This document shows, one piece after another, positions 14,985 to 23,119 of a DNA stretch of 64,000 bases (within the stretch, counting starts at the first letter, position 1; each line of letters starts with the position of its first letter). Below the pieces are notes generated by a model. The model had not been told where the DNA came from. It did not search any database and saw only the letters and a list, made by a program, of their open reading frames with translations. Source of the stretch: Arthrobacter sp. Leaf337 (GTDB taxonomy: Bacteria > Actinomycetota > Actinomycetes > Actinomycetales > Micrococcaceae); the NCBI RefSeq assembly GCF_001423745.1, contig NZ_LMPC01000030.1:107929-171928 (forward strand). Direction: 5' to 3'. The translations under genes were made by a program, and so were the position numbers.

Positions 14985-16448
14985 CTACGCCAGCGGGCGG
15001 TGCATTTCGACGGCCTCTTCGTGCCTCGGGCTGTCAGGATTCATCAGCGAGTGCTTGCGGCCGTAGCCGAAGTAGATCGCCAGGCCGATGACGAGCCAGA
15101 CGCCGAAGCGTGCCCAGGTCTCCCAGTGCAACTGGAACATCAGGAACGCCGAGGCCAGCACGCCAAACGCGGGAACCAGCGGCATGAAGGGCAGCCGGAA
15201 GGCGCGCGGAGCATCCGGCTTCTTGTAGCGGAAAACAATGACCGAGAAACAGACCACCACGAACGCGGCGAGGATGCCGATATTCGTCAGGTCGGCGACG
15301 GCCTTGATCGGGAAGACTCCGGCCAGCAGGGCGGAAGCGACGCCGGCGATCCAGGTCACGCGCTGCGGGGTGCCGTGCCGGTCCGTCTTGGAGAACCAGC
15401 CCGGGAGCAGGCCGTCGCGGCTCATGGAGAACCAGACGCGGGTGACGCCCAGGAGGAAGGTCAGCATCACGGTGAGGATCGACAACACCGCGAACACGGA
15501 GATGATGGTGGCAATGACAGGCAGGCCGACGCCGGTGAATGCCGAGGCGAAGCCGGCCTTCGGGTCGATGTCCTTGAAGTTCTGCATGCCGGTAAGAACC
15601 AGGGTGGCGGCCACGTAGAGCAGCATGGCGATGATGAGCGAGAGGATGATCGCCTTCGGCATGTGCTTCTTGCCGTCGGTGGCCTCCTCGGCCGCGGTAC
15701 TCATGGCGTCGTAGCCGAACACGGCGAAGAACACCGTGGCCGAGCCCGCCAGTACCGGGCCGAAGCCGCTGGGCATAAACGGGTTGTAGTTGGTGGTGTC
15801 GATGTAGAAGATGCCCAGGCCGATGATGAACAGGATCAGGACAACCTTGATGGCCACCGCCACCAGCTCGAACCGGCCGAACGCCCTTGTGCCGCGGGAC
15901 AGGATCCAGGTCACGATGAGGCAGACGACGATGGCCGGAATGTTGACGATGCCGCCCTTGCCCTCATCCGGGGTGGACGTCATCCAGACGGGCATGTGGA
16001 CGCCGATGCCGGAGAGGAAAGCGTCAAAGTATCCGGAAATACCAATGGCCACAACGGCCACAATTGCAATGTATTCAAGGAGCAGGTCCCAGCCGATGAA
16101 CCAGCCGATTACTTCGCCGAGGGCCACATAGCCGTAGGTGTAGGCCGAGCCCGCACGCGGAATCATGCCGGCAAATTCCGCGTAGGACAACGCGGCGGCC
16201 GCAGAAGCAAGGCCCGCAATCAGGAAGGAAAACAGCACCGCCGGGCCTACCCCGGGTTCGGTTTCGCTGCCGTGGGCCACGAGGCCCGCCAGGGAAAAGA
16301 TGCCGACGCCGATAATGCCGCCAACGCCGATGGCCGTCAGTTGCCAAAGACCCAGGCTTTTCATCAACCCGCTGTGTTTGTTTTCTTCCTCAATGTCGTC
16401 AATCGGCTTGCGCCGCATGATCGATTGGGCTAAATCTTTTGTGCTCAT
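14985..16448 (-). CDS. Amino-acid permease, APC superfamily (cationic amino-acid transporter type)
   Basis: Inner-membrane permease of 487 aa with twelve or more hydrophobic helices. I start at ATG 16448 (MSTKDLAQSI) because AGGAG lies 8 nt upstream; an ATG five codons earlier overlaps that site. Landmarks are 'LTAIGVGGIIGVGIFSLAG' (TM1 substrate-binding unwound helix), 'LSYAEFAGMIPRAGSAYTYGY', 'FFAVFGYDAMSTAAEEATDGKK' and 'RVWFSMSRDGLLPGWFSK', typical of the CAT/YfnA branch. Next to putA and a LysR gene, it may import proline or another amino acid catabolised through glutamate; that substrate is inference. Its upstream region is shared with the divergent lysR gene. Confidence 0.88.
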   Translation of the reverse strand: MSTKDLAQSIMRRKPIDDIEEENKHSGLMKSLGLWQLTAIGVGGIIGVGIFSLAGLVAHGSETEPGVGPAVLFSFLIAGLASAAAALSYAEFAGMIPRAGSAYTYGYVALGEVIGWFIGWDLLLEYIAIVAVVAIGISGYFDAFLSGIGVHMPVWMTSTPDEGKGGIVNIPAIVVCLIVTWILSRGTRAFGRFELVAVAIKVVLILFIIGLGIFYIDTTNYNPFMPSGFGPVLAGSATVFFAVFGYDAMSTAAEEATDGKKHMPKAIILSLIIAMLLYVAATLVLTGMQNFKDIDPKAGFASAFTGVGLPVIATIISVFAVLSILTVMLTFLLGVTRVWFSMSRDGLLPGWFSKTDRHGTPQRVTWIAGVASALLAGVFPIKAVADLTNIGILAAFVVVCFSVIVFRYKKPDAPRAFRLPFMPLVPAFGVLASAFLMFQLHWETWARFGVWLVIGLAIYFGYGRKHSLMNPDSPRHEEAVEMHRPLA

Positions 16449-16496
16449 CAGGGACTCCTGCATAGATATGGACCCATCAATCCGCCCTGTGATGGG

Positions 16497-16516
16497 ACTA
16501 ACTCAGTCTGATTAGT
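16497..16516. promoter_or_regulatory. Inverted repeat in the permease/lysR divergent region
   Basis: ACTAA (16497-16501) and TTAGT (16512-16516) form an inverted repeat with a 10-nt spacer in the 141-bp AT-rich gap between the permease and the divergent lysR gene. CATTAGAT is also repeated directly nearby (around 16532 and 16564). It is a candidate LysR site. Confidence 0.35.
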
Positions 16517-16589
16517 ATGCAAGCCCCATTGCATTAGATAAAGTGAATTCTCCTAATTAATATTCATTAGATTTAGCGAAGGAACAGTC

Positions 16590-17525
16590 ATGCTCGACGT
16601 CCGGCGGTTGAGGCTGCTCCGTGAACTCAAAATCCGGGGAACGCTCGCCGAGGTGGCGGAGGCACTCCAGTACAGTCCGTCGTCGGTCTCCCAGCAACTG
16701 GCCCTGCTGGAGAAGGAGGCCGGCGTTCAGTTGCTGCGCAAGACCGGCCGCCGGGTCCAGCTGACCCCGCAAGCCGAAGTCCTGGTGGCGCACACGGCCC
16801 ACCTGCTCGAAACGCTGGAGCAGGCCGAGGCTGATCTGGCGGCAAGCCTCACCACCGTTTCGGGCACTGTGCGGATCGCCGTCTTCCAGTCCGCCGCCCT
16901 CGCCCTGATGCCGGGCACCCTCACCCGGATGGCGGCCACCTACCCGGAAGTCAGGATTGAGATGGTGCAGCGGGAGCCGGAAACGGCCCTGCATGAAACC
17001 TGGGCCCGCGACTTCGACCTGGTGATCGCCGAGCAGTATCCCGGCCACGCGGCACCCCGCTATGCGGAGTTGGACCGTGTCCGCCTGACCGGCGACGCCA
17101 TCCGGCTCGCCGTCCCCGGACCGGACAAGGGCCTGCCGCCCATCCGCGCACTGGAAGACACAGCCGATCTCGCCTGGGTGATGGAACCACGTGGCGCGGC
17201 CTCCCGGCACTGGGCCGAGCAGGCCTGCCGCAGCGCCGGTTTCGAGCCCGACGTCCGGTATGAAACGGCCGACCTGCAGGCGCAGATCCGGCTGATCGAA
17301 TCCGGCAACGCCGTCGGCCTGATGCCCGACCTTGTCTGGACCGGACGGGAAACATCGGCGCAGTTGCTGCTGCTGCCCGGGAATCCGCACCGGACCGTGT
17401 TCACGTCCGTGCGGCGGTCCAGCGCCAAGCGGCCCGCCATCCTGGCCGCCCGCGAGGTACTGGCCGTCACAGCCGACTCGATTGCCCCCGCTGGCCCGGT
17501 CCCGCCGGAGGCCAAATCCGCGTGA
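16590..17525 (+). CDS. LysR family transcriptional regulator, divergent from the amino-acid permease
   Basis: A 311-aa regulator starting MLDVRRLRLLRELKIRGTLA behind GAAGGA. The HTH is 'TLAEVAEALQYSPSSVSQQLALLEKEAG', and the effector domain begins near residue 90 ('GTVRIAVFQSAALALMPG'). The first helix contains 'LRELKIRGTLAEVAEAL', typical of the actinobacterial subgroup that often controls amino-acid export or use. Its divergence from the permease gene with a shared 141-bp AT-rich intergenic region suggests it controls the permease and possibly putA. The effector is unknown. Confidence 0.88.
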   Translation: MLDVRRLRLLRELKIRGTLAEVAEALQYSPSSVSQQLALLEKEAGVQLLRKTGRRVQLTPQAEVLVAHTAHLLETLEQAEADLAASLTTVSGTVRIAVFQSAALALMPGTLTRMAATYPEVRIEMVQREPETALHETWARDFDLVIAEQYPGHAAPRYAELDRVRLTGDAIRLAVPGPDKGLPPIRALEDTADLAWVMEPRGAASRHWAEQACRSAGFEPDVRYETADLQAQIRLIESGNAVGLMPDLVWTGRETSAQLLLLPGNPHRTVFTSVRRSSAKRPAILAAREVLAVTADSIAPAGPVPPEAKSA

Positions 17526-17608
17526 CCTTCGGCAACCCCAGTCACTCCCTCGCCTTGCAGGTCCGGCGGGAAGTTCCCTACGTCACAGCGCGGAAGTGCG
17601 CCGGGCGT

Positions 17609-17614
17609 TAGACT
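17609..17614 (+). promoter_or_regulatory. Putative -10 element (TAGACT) of panD
   Basis: TAGACT ends 9 nt before the panD ATG at 17624, so the mRNA would have almost no 5' leader. It fits TANNNT; no clear -35 is seen. Confidence 0.4.
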
Positions 17615-17623
17615 GGGCACGTT

Positions 17624-18052
17624 ATGAATCGCACAATGTTTAAGTCCAAAATCCACCGGGCCACTGTCACGCATGCCGACCTTCACTACGTGGGGTCGGT
17701 CACCGTTGACCTGGACCTGCTGGAGGCAGCGGACATTCTCCCGGGCGAGCTCGTGGCGATCGTTGACGTCACCAACGGTGCCCGGCTGGAGACGTACACC
17801 ATCGCCGGCGAGCGCGGTTCCGGCGTTATCGGCATCAACGGCGCGGCTGCGCACCTGATGCACGAAAATGACATCGTCATTCTCATTACGTATGCGGAGA
17901 TGACCACCGAAGAAGCCAAGGCGTACACGCCCAAGGTGGTCCACGTGGATAAGGACAACAAGATTGTCCAGATCGGCAACGACCCCGCGGAGGGGCACAC
18001 CCGCGGCCTGATGCGGCCGCCGTTCGCGCTGAACAACTCCGCCCTGAACTGA
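17624..18052 (+). CDS. panD: Aspartate 1-decarboxylase precursor
   Basis: Makes beta-alanine from L-aspartate for pantothenate and CoA synthesis. The protein is made as an inactive precursor that cleaves itself between Gly24 and Ser25; the motif 'HADLHYVGS' puts Gly-Ser exactly at 24-25, and Ser25 becomes the pyruvoyl cofactor. Other signatures are 'ETYTIAGERGSGVIGINGAAAHL' (including the Tyr and Asn of the active site) and 'GDIVIL'-like 'ENDIVILITYAEM'. It is 142 aa, slightly longer than E. coli PanD (126 aa) by a C-terminal tail. It stands alone, without panB or panC nearby. The start is supported by exact alignment of the cleavage site to E. coli numbering. Confidence 0.96.
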   Translation: MNRTMFKSKIHRATVTHADLHYVGSVTVDLDLLEAADILPGELVAIVDVTNGARLETYTIAGERGSGVIGINGAAAHLMHENDIVILITYAEMTTEEAKAYTPKVVHVDKDNKIVQIGNDPAEGHTRGLMRPPFALNNSALN

Positions 18053-18127
18053 ATGCATGCCCGGACCACGCCCGTCCGGATATCGAGATCCTCCCCACAG
18101 TGCGGCTTCTGGCTGAATAAATCTGAT

Positions 18128-18133
18128 TAGGCT
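18128..18133 (+). promoter_or_regulatory. Putative -10 element (TAGGCT) upstream of the AEC gene
   Basis: TAGGCT fits TANNNT and ends 6 nt before a GTG at 18140 that opens a 20-codon ORF, which in turn overlaps the start of the AEC carrier gene. This arrangement suggests a leaderless transcript beginning with a short upstream ORF. Confidence 0.4.
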
Positions 18134-18139
18134 GGGAAG

Positions 18140-18202
18140 GTGAACGCCAACCCCCGCCCGTCCGTCCCGGCACGGACACCGTCAGGGACCTTCGGGTGCT
18201 AG
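18140..18202 (+). CDS. Possible leader ORF (20 codons) overlapping the AEC start
   Basis: A GTG-initiated frame, MNANPRPSVPARTPSGTFGC, starts 6 nt after a -10-like TAGGCT and stops with a TAG whose codon lies just past the GTG start of the AEC gene (GTGCTAG overlap). It could couple translation of the carrier, could be chance, or could mark a frameshift in the sequence near the 5' end of the carrier gene. Pro-rich composition argues against a folded product. Confidence 0.3.
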   Translation: MNANPRPSVPARTPSGTFGC

Positions 18203-19119
18203 GGGTTCTCGCCGGCTTCTTCGTGGTGTGGTCCATCATCCTCGTGGGCATGTTCGTGGGCCGCCGGAAGGTGCTTGGAGAAAACGCCCGTTCGGTGCTG
18301 AGCGCGTTAACGTTTTTTGTGGCCAGCCCGGCGCTCCTGTTCGAGACCCTCAGCAAGGCCAAGCTCCACGACGTCTTTGCAGCTCCCCTGCTGGTCACGG
18401 CCGTCGGCGCGATGGTCACGGCAGCAATCTTCTTCGTGATCGTCCGGTTCCTGCTGAAACGGACGATCCCGGAATCGCTGATGTCGTCCATGAGCGCGTC
18501 CCTGGCGAACTCGGCCAACCTGGGCATTCCCATCGCCGTATACGTCCTCGGTGACGCAAGCTACGTGGCGCCGCTGCTGATCTTCCAGCTGGCCTTCTTC
18601 ACGCCGCTCTTCCTGATGGCCCTGGATGCCACCACGAGTTCCCACCGGACCACCCCCGCCGGCTTTGCACTCATGATCCTCAAGAACCCGATGATCGTGG
18701 GTTCCGCGCTGGGCCTGGTGGTGGCGGGAACGGGCTGGCAGGTACCGGAGCTGGTGATGCAGCCCATCCACCTGATCGGCGGGGCAGCCATCCCGGCAAT
18801 GCTGATCGCCTTCGGCATGAGCCTGAACGGATCCCGGCCCCTGCAGGCAGCAGCCGGCCGCCGCATGGACACGCTCCTCGCCAGCGCGTTCAAACTCGTG
18901 GTCCACCCGGCCATCGCCTACGCCTTCGCCCGCATGCTCGGCATGGAAGGGCAGGCCCTGTTCGCCGTTGTAGTGACGTCGGCGCTGCCCACCGCCCAGA
19001 ACGTTTTCGTCGCGGCCAGCCGCTACCGGACGGGCATCACCGTGGCCAAGGACACCGTGCTCATCACCACGGTGGTCGCCGTCCCGGCCATGATCGGCGT
19101 GGCCCTGCTCCTGACCTAG
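18196..19119 (+). CDS. AEC family transporter (auxin-efflux-carrier type)
   Basis: Membrane carrier of 307 aa with about ten TM helices, starting at GTG 18196 (MLGVLAGFFVVWSIILVGMF). Family features are 'LGENARSVLSALTFFVASPALLF' in the first repeat, 'SASLANSANLGIPIAVYVLGD' with the Asn-rich crossover helix, and in the second repeat 'LPTAQNVFVAASRYRTG'. The family exports or exchanges organic anions such as malate or malonate; substrate cannot be predicted. It starts just inside the end of a short leader ORF. Its TAG stop overlaps the stop of the convergent GH15 gene by 4 nt. Confidence 0.83.
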   Translation: MLGVLAGFFVVWSIILVGMFVGRRKVLGENARSVLSALTFFVASPALLFETLSKAKLHDVFAAPLLVTAVGAMVTAAIFFVIVRFLLKRTIPESLMSSMSASLANSANLGIPIAVYVLGDASYVAPLLIFQLAFFTPLFLMALDATTSSHRTTPAGFALMILKNPMIVGSALGLVVAGTGWQVPELVMQPIHLIGGAAIPAMLIAFGMSLNGSRPLQAAAGRRMDTLLASAFKLVVHPAIAYAFARMLGMEGQALFAVVVTSALPTAQNVFVAASRYRTGITVAKDTVLITTVVAVPAMIGVALLLT

Positions 19120-21743
19120 TTCTTCTGGTGCTGGTCCAGGAGCCTGGCACAGCGGATGAAGCCGAGGTGGGAGTACGCCTGCGGGTGGTTGCCCAGGTGG
19201 GTTTCCGTGCCGGGATCGTACTCCTCGGGCAGCAGGCCGGTGGGGCCGAACAGGTTCACCAGCTGGTCGAACAGGTCCCAGGCCTCCTCGATCCGGCCCA
19301 CCGCCACGTAAGCCTCGATCAGCCACGTGGTGCAGATGTGGAAGCCGCCCTCCAAACCCGGGAGGCCGTCGTCGTACCTGTACCGGAAAACCGTGGGTCC
19401 CACCCGAAGCTCCCGTTCCACGGCGGTGACGGTGTCCAGGAACCGCTGGTCTTTCACATCCAGCAGGCCGGACAGGCCGATGTGCAGCACCGCTGCGTCC
19501 AGGTCCGGGCTGTCGTAGGCCACGGTGTAGGACGCCGCGCCGTCGTCCCAGCCTTCGCGGAGGACTTCCTCGCGGATGGTGGCGGCGGTGGGCGCCCACT
19601 CGGGCTCCGGCGCCCTGCCGTGCCGGGCTGCGGTGCGCAGCGCCCGGTCCAGCGTCACCCAGCACATCACCTTGGTGTACACGTGGTGCCGGGGTGCGCG
19701 GCGCGCTTCCCAGATCCCGTGGTCGGCCTCATGCCAGCGGGCCATCACGGCCGAGGCCATCTGGACCATAAGCTCCCAGTGCGAATCCTCCAAAGAGCCC
19801 TCGCGGTCACTCACCGCGCTAATAAGTTCCGCGATGGGCCCGAATACGTCGAGCTGCACCTGGTGGTCAGCGGCGTTGCCGATCCTCACGGGACGTGATC
19901 CCGCATAGCCGGGCAGGCTTTCGATGATGGCCTCGGTGGACAGCGGCGCTCCTGTGACGGAGTACAGCGGGTGCAGCCATTCCGGTCCGGGCGCGTTCTC
20001 CAGGATCCTGCCCAGCCAGCGCAGGAACCCGTACGCTTCGCTGGTGGAGCCGAGGTCCACCAGCGCGTTGACGGTCATGGAGCCGTCCCGCAGCCAGCAG
20101 TAGCGGTAGTCCCAGTTCCGGGTGCCGCCGATTCCTTCCGGCAGCGAGGTGGTGGGGGCGGCCAGGACGGCGCCGGTGGGTTCATGCACCAGCGCCCGGA
20201 GCACCAGCGCCGAACGGCGCACCAGCGACGGCTTGACCCCCGGCAGTTCCAGATCCTGGACCCACCGACGGGAGTGATGGGCGACGGCGGCGCGGCGCTC
20301 TGTTTCGCCGCCCACCCCGGCGTGGGTGGGCTCGGTGTCGCCGCAGCGCAGGTTGAGCACCACGGGGCCGTTCCGCAGGTTGACGTCCGCGGTGGCGGTG
20401 GCATGGCGGCCGTCCGAAGTGATGGAAAAACTGACGCCGGGTGCCAGCAGGATGATGGGATCAGAGGTGCCCACCACGTGCAGTTCCTCGCCCCGCGCCT
20501 CCATGCTGAACGGGGCGTTGGCGTAGTCGGGCCGGGGCGCGAAGACGATCTTGGCCGCGCCGCTGCCGGACAGCACGCGGACCAGGCTCGTGATCCCGTC
20601 CGGGGCCGGCTCGAGGTAGTCGGTCACGGTGACGTCAGCCCAGCGGGTCTCCACGATCATGGTGCTGTCCACATAGCGCTGGCCCAGGACCTGGGATGCC
20701 TTGACCGGTTCCACCGAGAAGTGGCCCGCAGCGTCGCCGCCCAGGATATGGGCGAACAGGGATCCGGAGTCCGGCAGCGGGTGGCTCATCCAGCAGACTT
20801 TGGCTTCAGGGGTGATCAGCGCCGTGGACGAGCCGTTGCCGATCATGGAGTGGCGTTCCAGGCCAACGGCATCCTCGCCAAAGAGCCAGGCACGCCGCAG
20901 TTCGAACAGGATGGCCAGAACCCGGGCGAAGGATTCGGGGTCCCGGAGGCGGTGGGCGGCCGCGGAAGGGCCCTCCCCTACCTTAATTCCCATGTCGGGG
21001 CCGCGGAGGGTGGCCATGGCCAGTTCGTCGCTGGAGGCGTCGCCGGCATAGAGGGCGGCGCTCACGCCCAGGCGGGCACGCAGGTGTTCCAGTGCGTCAG
21101 CCTTGGACGGTTCCACCACGGAGAGGTCCAGCACGGATCCGTCCACGATGTAGAACAGGCCGTGGGCGCGGGCCACCTCCTCCGCTTTCGCCAGCACCTT
21201 GGCGAGGATCGCGGGCGACGCCGGCCGGGTGTGCACGGAGACCGCCACGGGCTTGCGCTCGATGCTGATCCCTTTATAGGCGCCGATCGTTTCAAGGAGG
21301 GCCTGGCTGGCCTGCTGCAGGACCGATTCGGTGGCCAGCGAGAGACCGTGCGCGAAGCCCATGTCGAATTCGGCGCCGTGGGAGCCCACCAGATGCACCT
21401 CTGCCGGGAGCCTCGACACTGCTGCCAGGTCACGCAGCGACCGGCCGGAAATGACGGCCGCGTGGGTGTTGGGCAAGGCAGCCAGTGCACGGAGCGCAAT
21501 CGCGGCACTGCCCAGCGGCAGCGTTTCGGTGGAGATACCCTCCGCATCGCAGAGAGTTCCGCCGTAGTTGCAGGCCACCAGCAGCCCGGGAGTGCGGGCC
21601 AGGATCTTCAGTTCAGCGAGCAGGTGCGGCGTGAGGCCGTCGTCTGCGGCGTCCGACTGCACAAAAGCCCGGAGCAGGCCCAGCGGCAGGGAACGGGTCA
21701 GGAGGGCGGAATCGGCGACGGACTGGTTGAGCGGAGTAGGCAC
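19116..21743 (-). CDS. GH15 family glycosidase (trehalase/glucoamylase type) with N-terminal degenerate trehalose-phosphatase domain
   Basis: A two-domain cytoplasmic protein of about 875 aa from GTG 21743 (AAGGA upstream; ATG 21797 is an alternative). Residues about 30-270 resemble OtsB (HAD) with motif II 'AAVISGRS', Lys in 'VEPSKADALEHL' and motif IV 'YAGDASSDELAM'. However, motif I reads CNYGGTL instead of (L)DYDGTL: both catalytic Asp are replaced (Asn59, Gly61; codons at 21567-21569 and just after). The phosphatase is therefore probably inactive. The C-terminal GH15 domain is intact: 'NWDYRYCWLRDGSMTV' near residue 542 and 'LPEEYDPGTETHLGNHPQAY' near 838. It probably hydrolyses trehalose or alpha-glucans; the pseudo-domain may sense trehalose-6-phosphate (inference). 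Confidence 0.87.
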   Translation of the reverse strand: MPTPLNQSVADSALLTRSLPLGLLRAFVQSDAADDGLTPHLLAELKILARTPGLLVACNYGGTLCDAEGISTETLPLGSAAIALRALAALPNTHAAVISGRSLRDLAAVSRLPAEVHLVGSHGAEFDMGFAHGLSLATESVLQQASQALLETIGAYKGISIERKPVAVSVHTRPASPAILAKVLAKAEEVARAHGLFYIVDGSVLDLSVVEPSKADALEHLRARLGVSAALYAGDASSDELAMATLRGPDMGIKVGEGPSAAAHRLRDPESFARVLAILFELRRAWLFGEDAVGLERHSMIGNGSSTALITPEAKVCWMSHPLPDSGSLFAHILGGDAAGHFSVEPVKASQVLGQRYVDSTMIVETRWADVTVTDYLEPAPDGITSLVRVLSGSGAAKIVFAPRPDYANAPFSMEARGEELHVVGTSDPIILLAPGVSFSITSDGRHATATADVNLRNGPVVLNLRCGDTEPTHAGVGGETERRAAVAHHSRRWVQDLELPGVKPSLVRRSALVLRALVHEPTGAVLAAPTTSLPEGIGGTRNWDYRYCWLRDGSMTVNALVDLGSTSEAYGFLRWLGRILENAPGPEWLHPLYSVTGAPLSTEAIIESLPGYAGSRPVRIGNAADHQVQLDVFGPIAELISAVSDREGSLEDSHWELMVQMASAVMARWHEADHGIWEARRAPRHHVYTKVMCWVTLDRALRTAARHGRAPEPEWAPTAATIREEVLREGWDDGAASYTVAYDSPDLDAAVLHIGLSGLLDVKDQRFLDTVTAVERELRVGPTVFRYRYDDGLPGLEGGFHICTTWLIEAYVAVGRIEEAWDLFDQLVNLFGPTGLLPEEYDPGTETHLGNHPQAYSHLGFIRCARLLDQHQKN

Positions 21744-21894
21744 AGGCGACGTCCTTCGGATAATCCCCAATGATGAGAAAAGTCCGGCGAGGGACATACC
21801 CCCAGTTTCCGATGCCGTCGTTACATCAGAATATCCCTGTCATTGCGGGAATGTAACGTGTGCGCGTGCCCGGATTTGAGGGACGTGGCGGAGC

Positions 21895-22998
21895 CTACGC
21901 CCGTGCCCGCTTCAGCACCACCACTGTGGCGTCGTCGGATACCTCGCGGCCCGAGGCCAGCTCGAGGACGGCGTCGCAGGCGGCCTGGGCGCTGGCGCTG
22001 CCGGAGACGGTGCCGGACACCACGGCCGTCAGGACGTCGACGTCGGGATAGACATCCAGCAGGCCGTCGCTGACGACCGCCAGGCAATCGCCGGGCTCCA
22101 GCGAAACCTGGTGCGCTTCCCATTGCTGGTCAGGCCAGGCACCCACGGGAGGTCCGCCGGTGAGCAGCCGGGAGCAGCTGCCGTCCGCCTTGATGTGCAG
22201 CGCCAGGCCATGGCCGGCGTCCAGGTACTGCAGGATTCCGGTGGCGGCGTCGAGCCGGGCGTGGAAGAGCGTGACGAAGGAGGCGGATTGTTCGAGGTCG
22301 GCTTCCAGGATCCGGCCGGCCGAGCTGAAGGCCGCACTCAGCGGCGTCCGGTGGGCCACCGAACGCATGACGGCGCGGACAGTGGCGGCAATCAGCGCCG
22401 CGCCCATGCCCTTGCCCATGGCGTCGGCCAGGGTCAGCTGCAGCCCGCCGTCGTTCGGGTACCAGTCGAAGAAGTCGCCGCCAACATTGCGGGAGGGCCG
22501 GAACGAGCCGGCGATGTCGAATCCGTCGAGGGACAGGCCCTCCGCCGGAAGCAGGCTGCGCTGAACTTCGACGGCGCGGCGCAGCTCGTCCTGCACTGCG
22601 GCTTCGTGAACGGCACTGGCGCGCGGCCTGCGGAACAGGGCGGTGATCCGGGAGCCGAGTTCGCGGGGGCTGAAGGGTTTGGTGAGGTAGTCGTCCGCGC
22701 CGGTGTCGAGCCCGGTGAGGCGGTCCAGTTCCTCGCCGCGGGCGGTGATCATCAGGATATAGGCGTCGGAGAACCGGCGCAGCTGGCGGCAGACCTCAAC
22801 GCCGTCAATATCCGGCAGGTTCAGGTCCAGTGTCACCAGTTCGGCGCCGTCGCGCCGCATCAGCTCGACGCCGGCACGTCCGGATGAAACGGCTGACACC
22901 AGGAAGCCCTGCTTGGTCAGAATGTGGACCAGCAGGCCGCGGATATCGTCATCGTCCTCAATGACCAGGGCACGGCGTACGTCCGGCTCATCAGTCAT
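21895..22998 (-). CDS. Response regulator with PP2C/SpoIIE-type serine phosphatase output
   Basis: Signalling protein of 367 aa from ATG 22998. Residues 8-122 are a receiver domain with the acidic pocket 'VIEDDDD', phospho-acceptor Asp58 in 'VTLDLNLPDIDG' and Lys107 in 'DDYLTKPFSPRELG'. A short helix ('QDELRRAVEVQRSLLPAEG', the RsbU-type linker) leads to a SpoIIE phosphatase domain, 155-365, with metal-binding 'VGGDFFDWYPN' and 'SDGLLDVYPDVD' and 'VSDDATVVVLKRA'. Such proteins dephosphorylate anti-sigma-factor antagonists in partner-switching stress responses. No partner kinase or antagonist is encoded here. A -10-like TCTAAT ends 6 nt before the ATG, so the mRNA is probably leaderless. Confidence 0.92.
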   Translation of the reverse strand: MTDEPDVRRALVIEDDDDIRGLLVHILTKQGFLVSAVSSGRAGVELMRRDGAELVTLDLNLPDIDGVEVCRQLRRFSDAYILMITARGEELDRLTGLDTGADDYLTKPFSPRELGSRITALFRRPRASAVHEAAVQDELRRAVEVQRSLLPAEGLSLDGFDIAGSFRPSRNVGGDFFDWYPNDGGLQLTLADAMGKGMGAALIAATVRAVMRSVAHRTPLSAAFSSAGRILEADLEQSASFVTLFHARLDAATGILQYLDAGHGLALHIKADGSCSRLLTGGPPVGAWPDQQWEAHQVSLEPGDCLAVVSDGLLDVYPDVDVLTAVVSGTVSGSASAQAACDAVLELASGREVSDDATVVVLKRARA

Positions 22999-23004
22999 GC
23001 ACCC

Positions 23005-23034
23005 ATTAGACTCCGTGCGGGCTGCTATTGTCAC
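23005..23034 (-). promoter_or_regulatory. Promoter of the receiver-SpoIIE gene (leaderless)
   Basis: On the minus strand GTGACA (23034-23029; 5 of 6 to TTGACA) is followed after 18 nt by TCTAAT (23010-23005; 5 of 6 to TATAAT). The -10 ends 6 nt before the ATG at 22998, so transcription would begin at or near the start codon. Confidence 0.6.
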
Positions 23035-23073
23035 ATCGGTACCAGCCGGGTCTTTCTGTAACACCGGCGAATG

Positions 23074-23106
23074 CAGGGTCCGGCGCCCCGCAGGTGCCGG
23101 ACCCTG
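23074..23106 (-). terminator. Terminator of the GH130/ABC operon
   Basis: CAGGGTCCGGCGCC (23074-23087) pairs with GGTGCCGGACCCTG (23093-23106) over a CCGCA loop, a 14-bp stem with one wobble. It lies 14 nt past the stop of the secreted protein gene that ends the operon. Confidence 0.8.
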
Positions 23107-23119
23107 TAGCTCCTGACAC

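Noticed and set aside
19116..21743. Active trehalose-6-phosphate phosphatase (OtsB)
   Set aside because: The catalytic motif I lacks both Asp residues, so an active phosphatase is unlikely even though the fold is recognisable.
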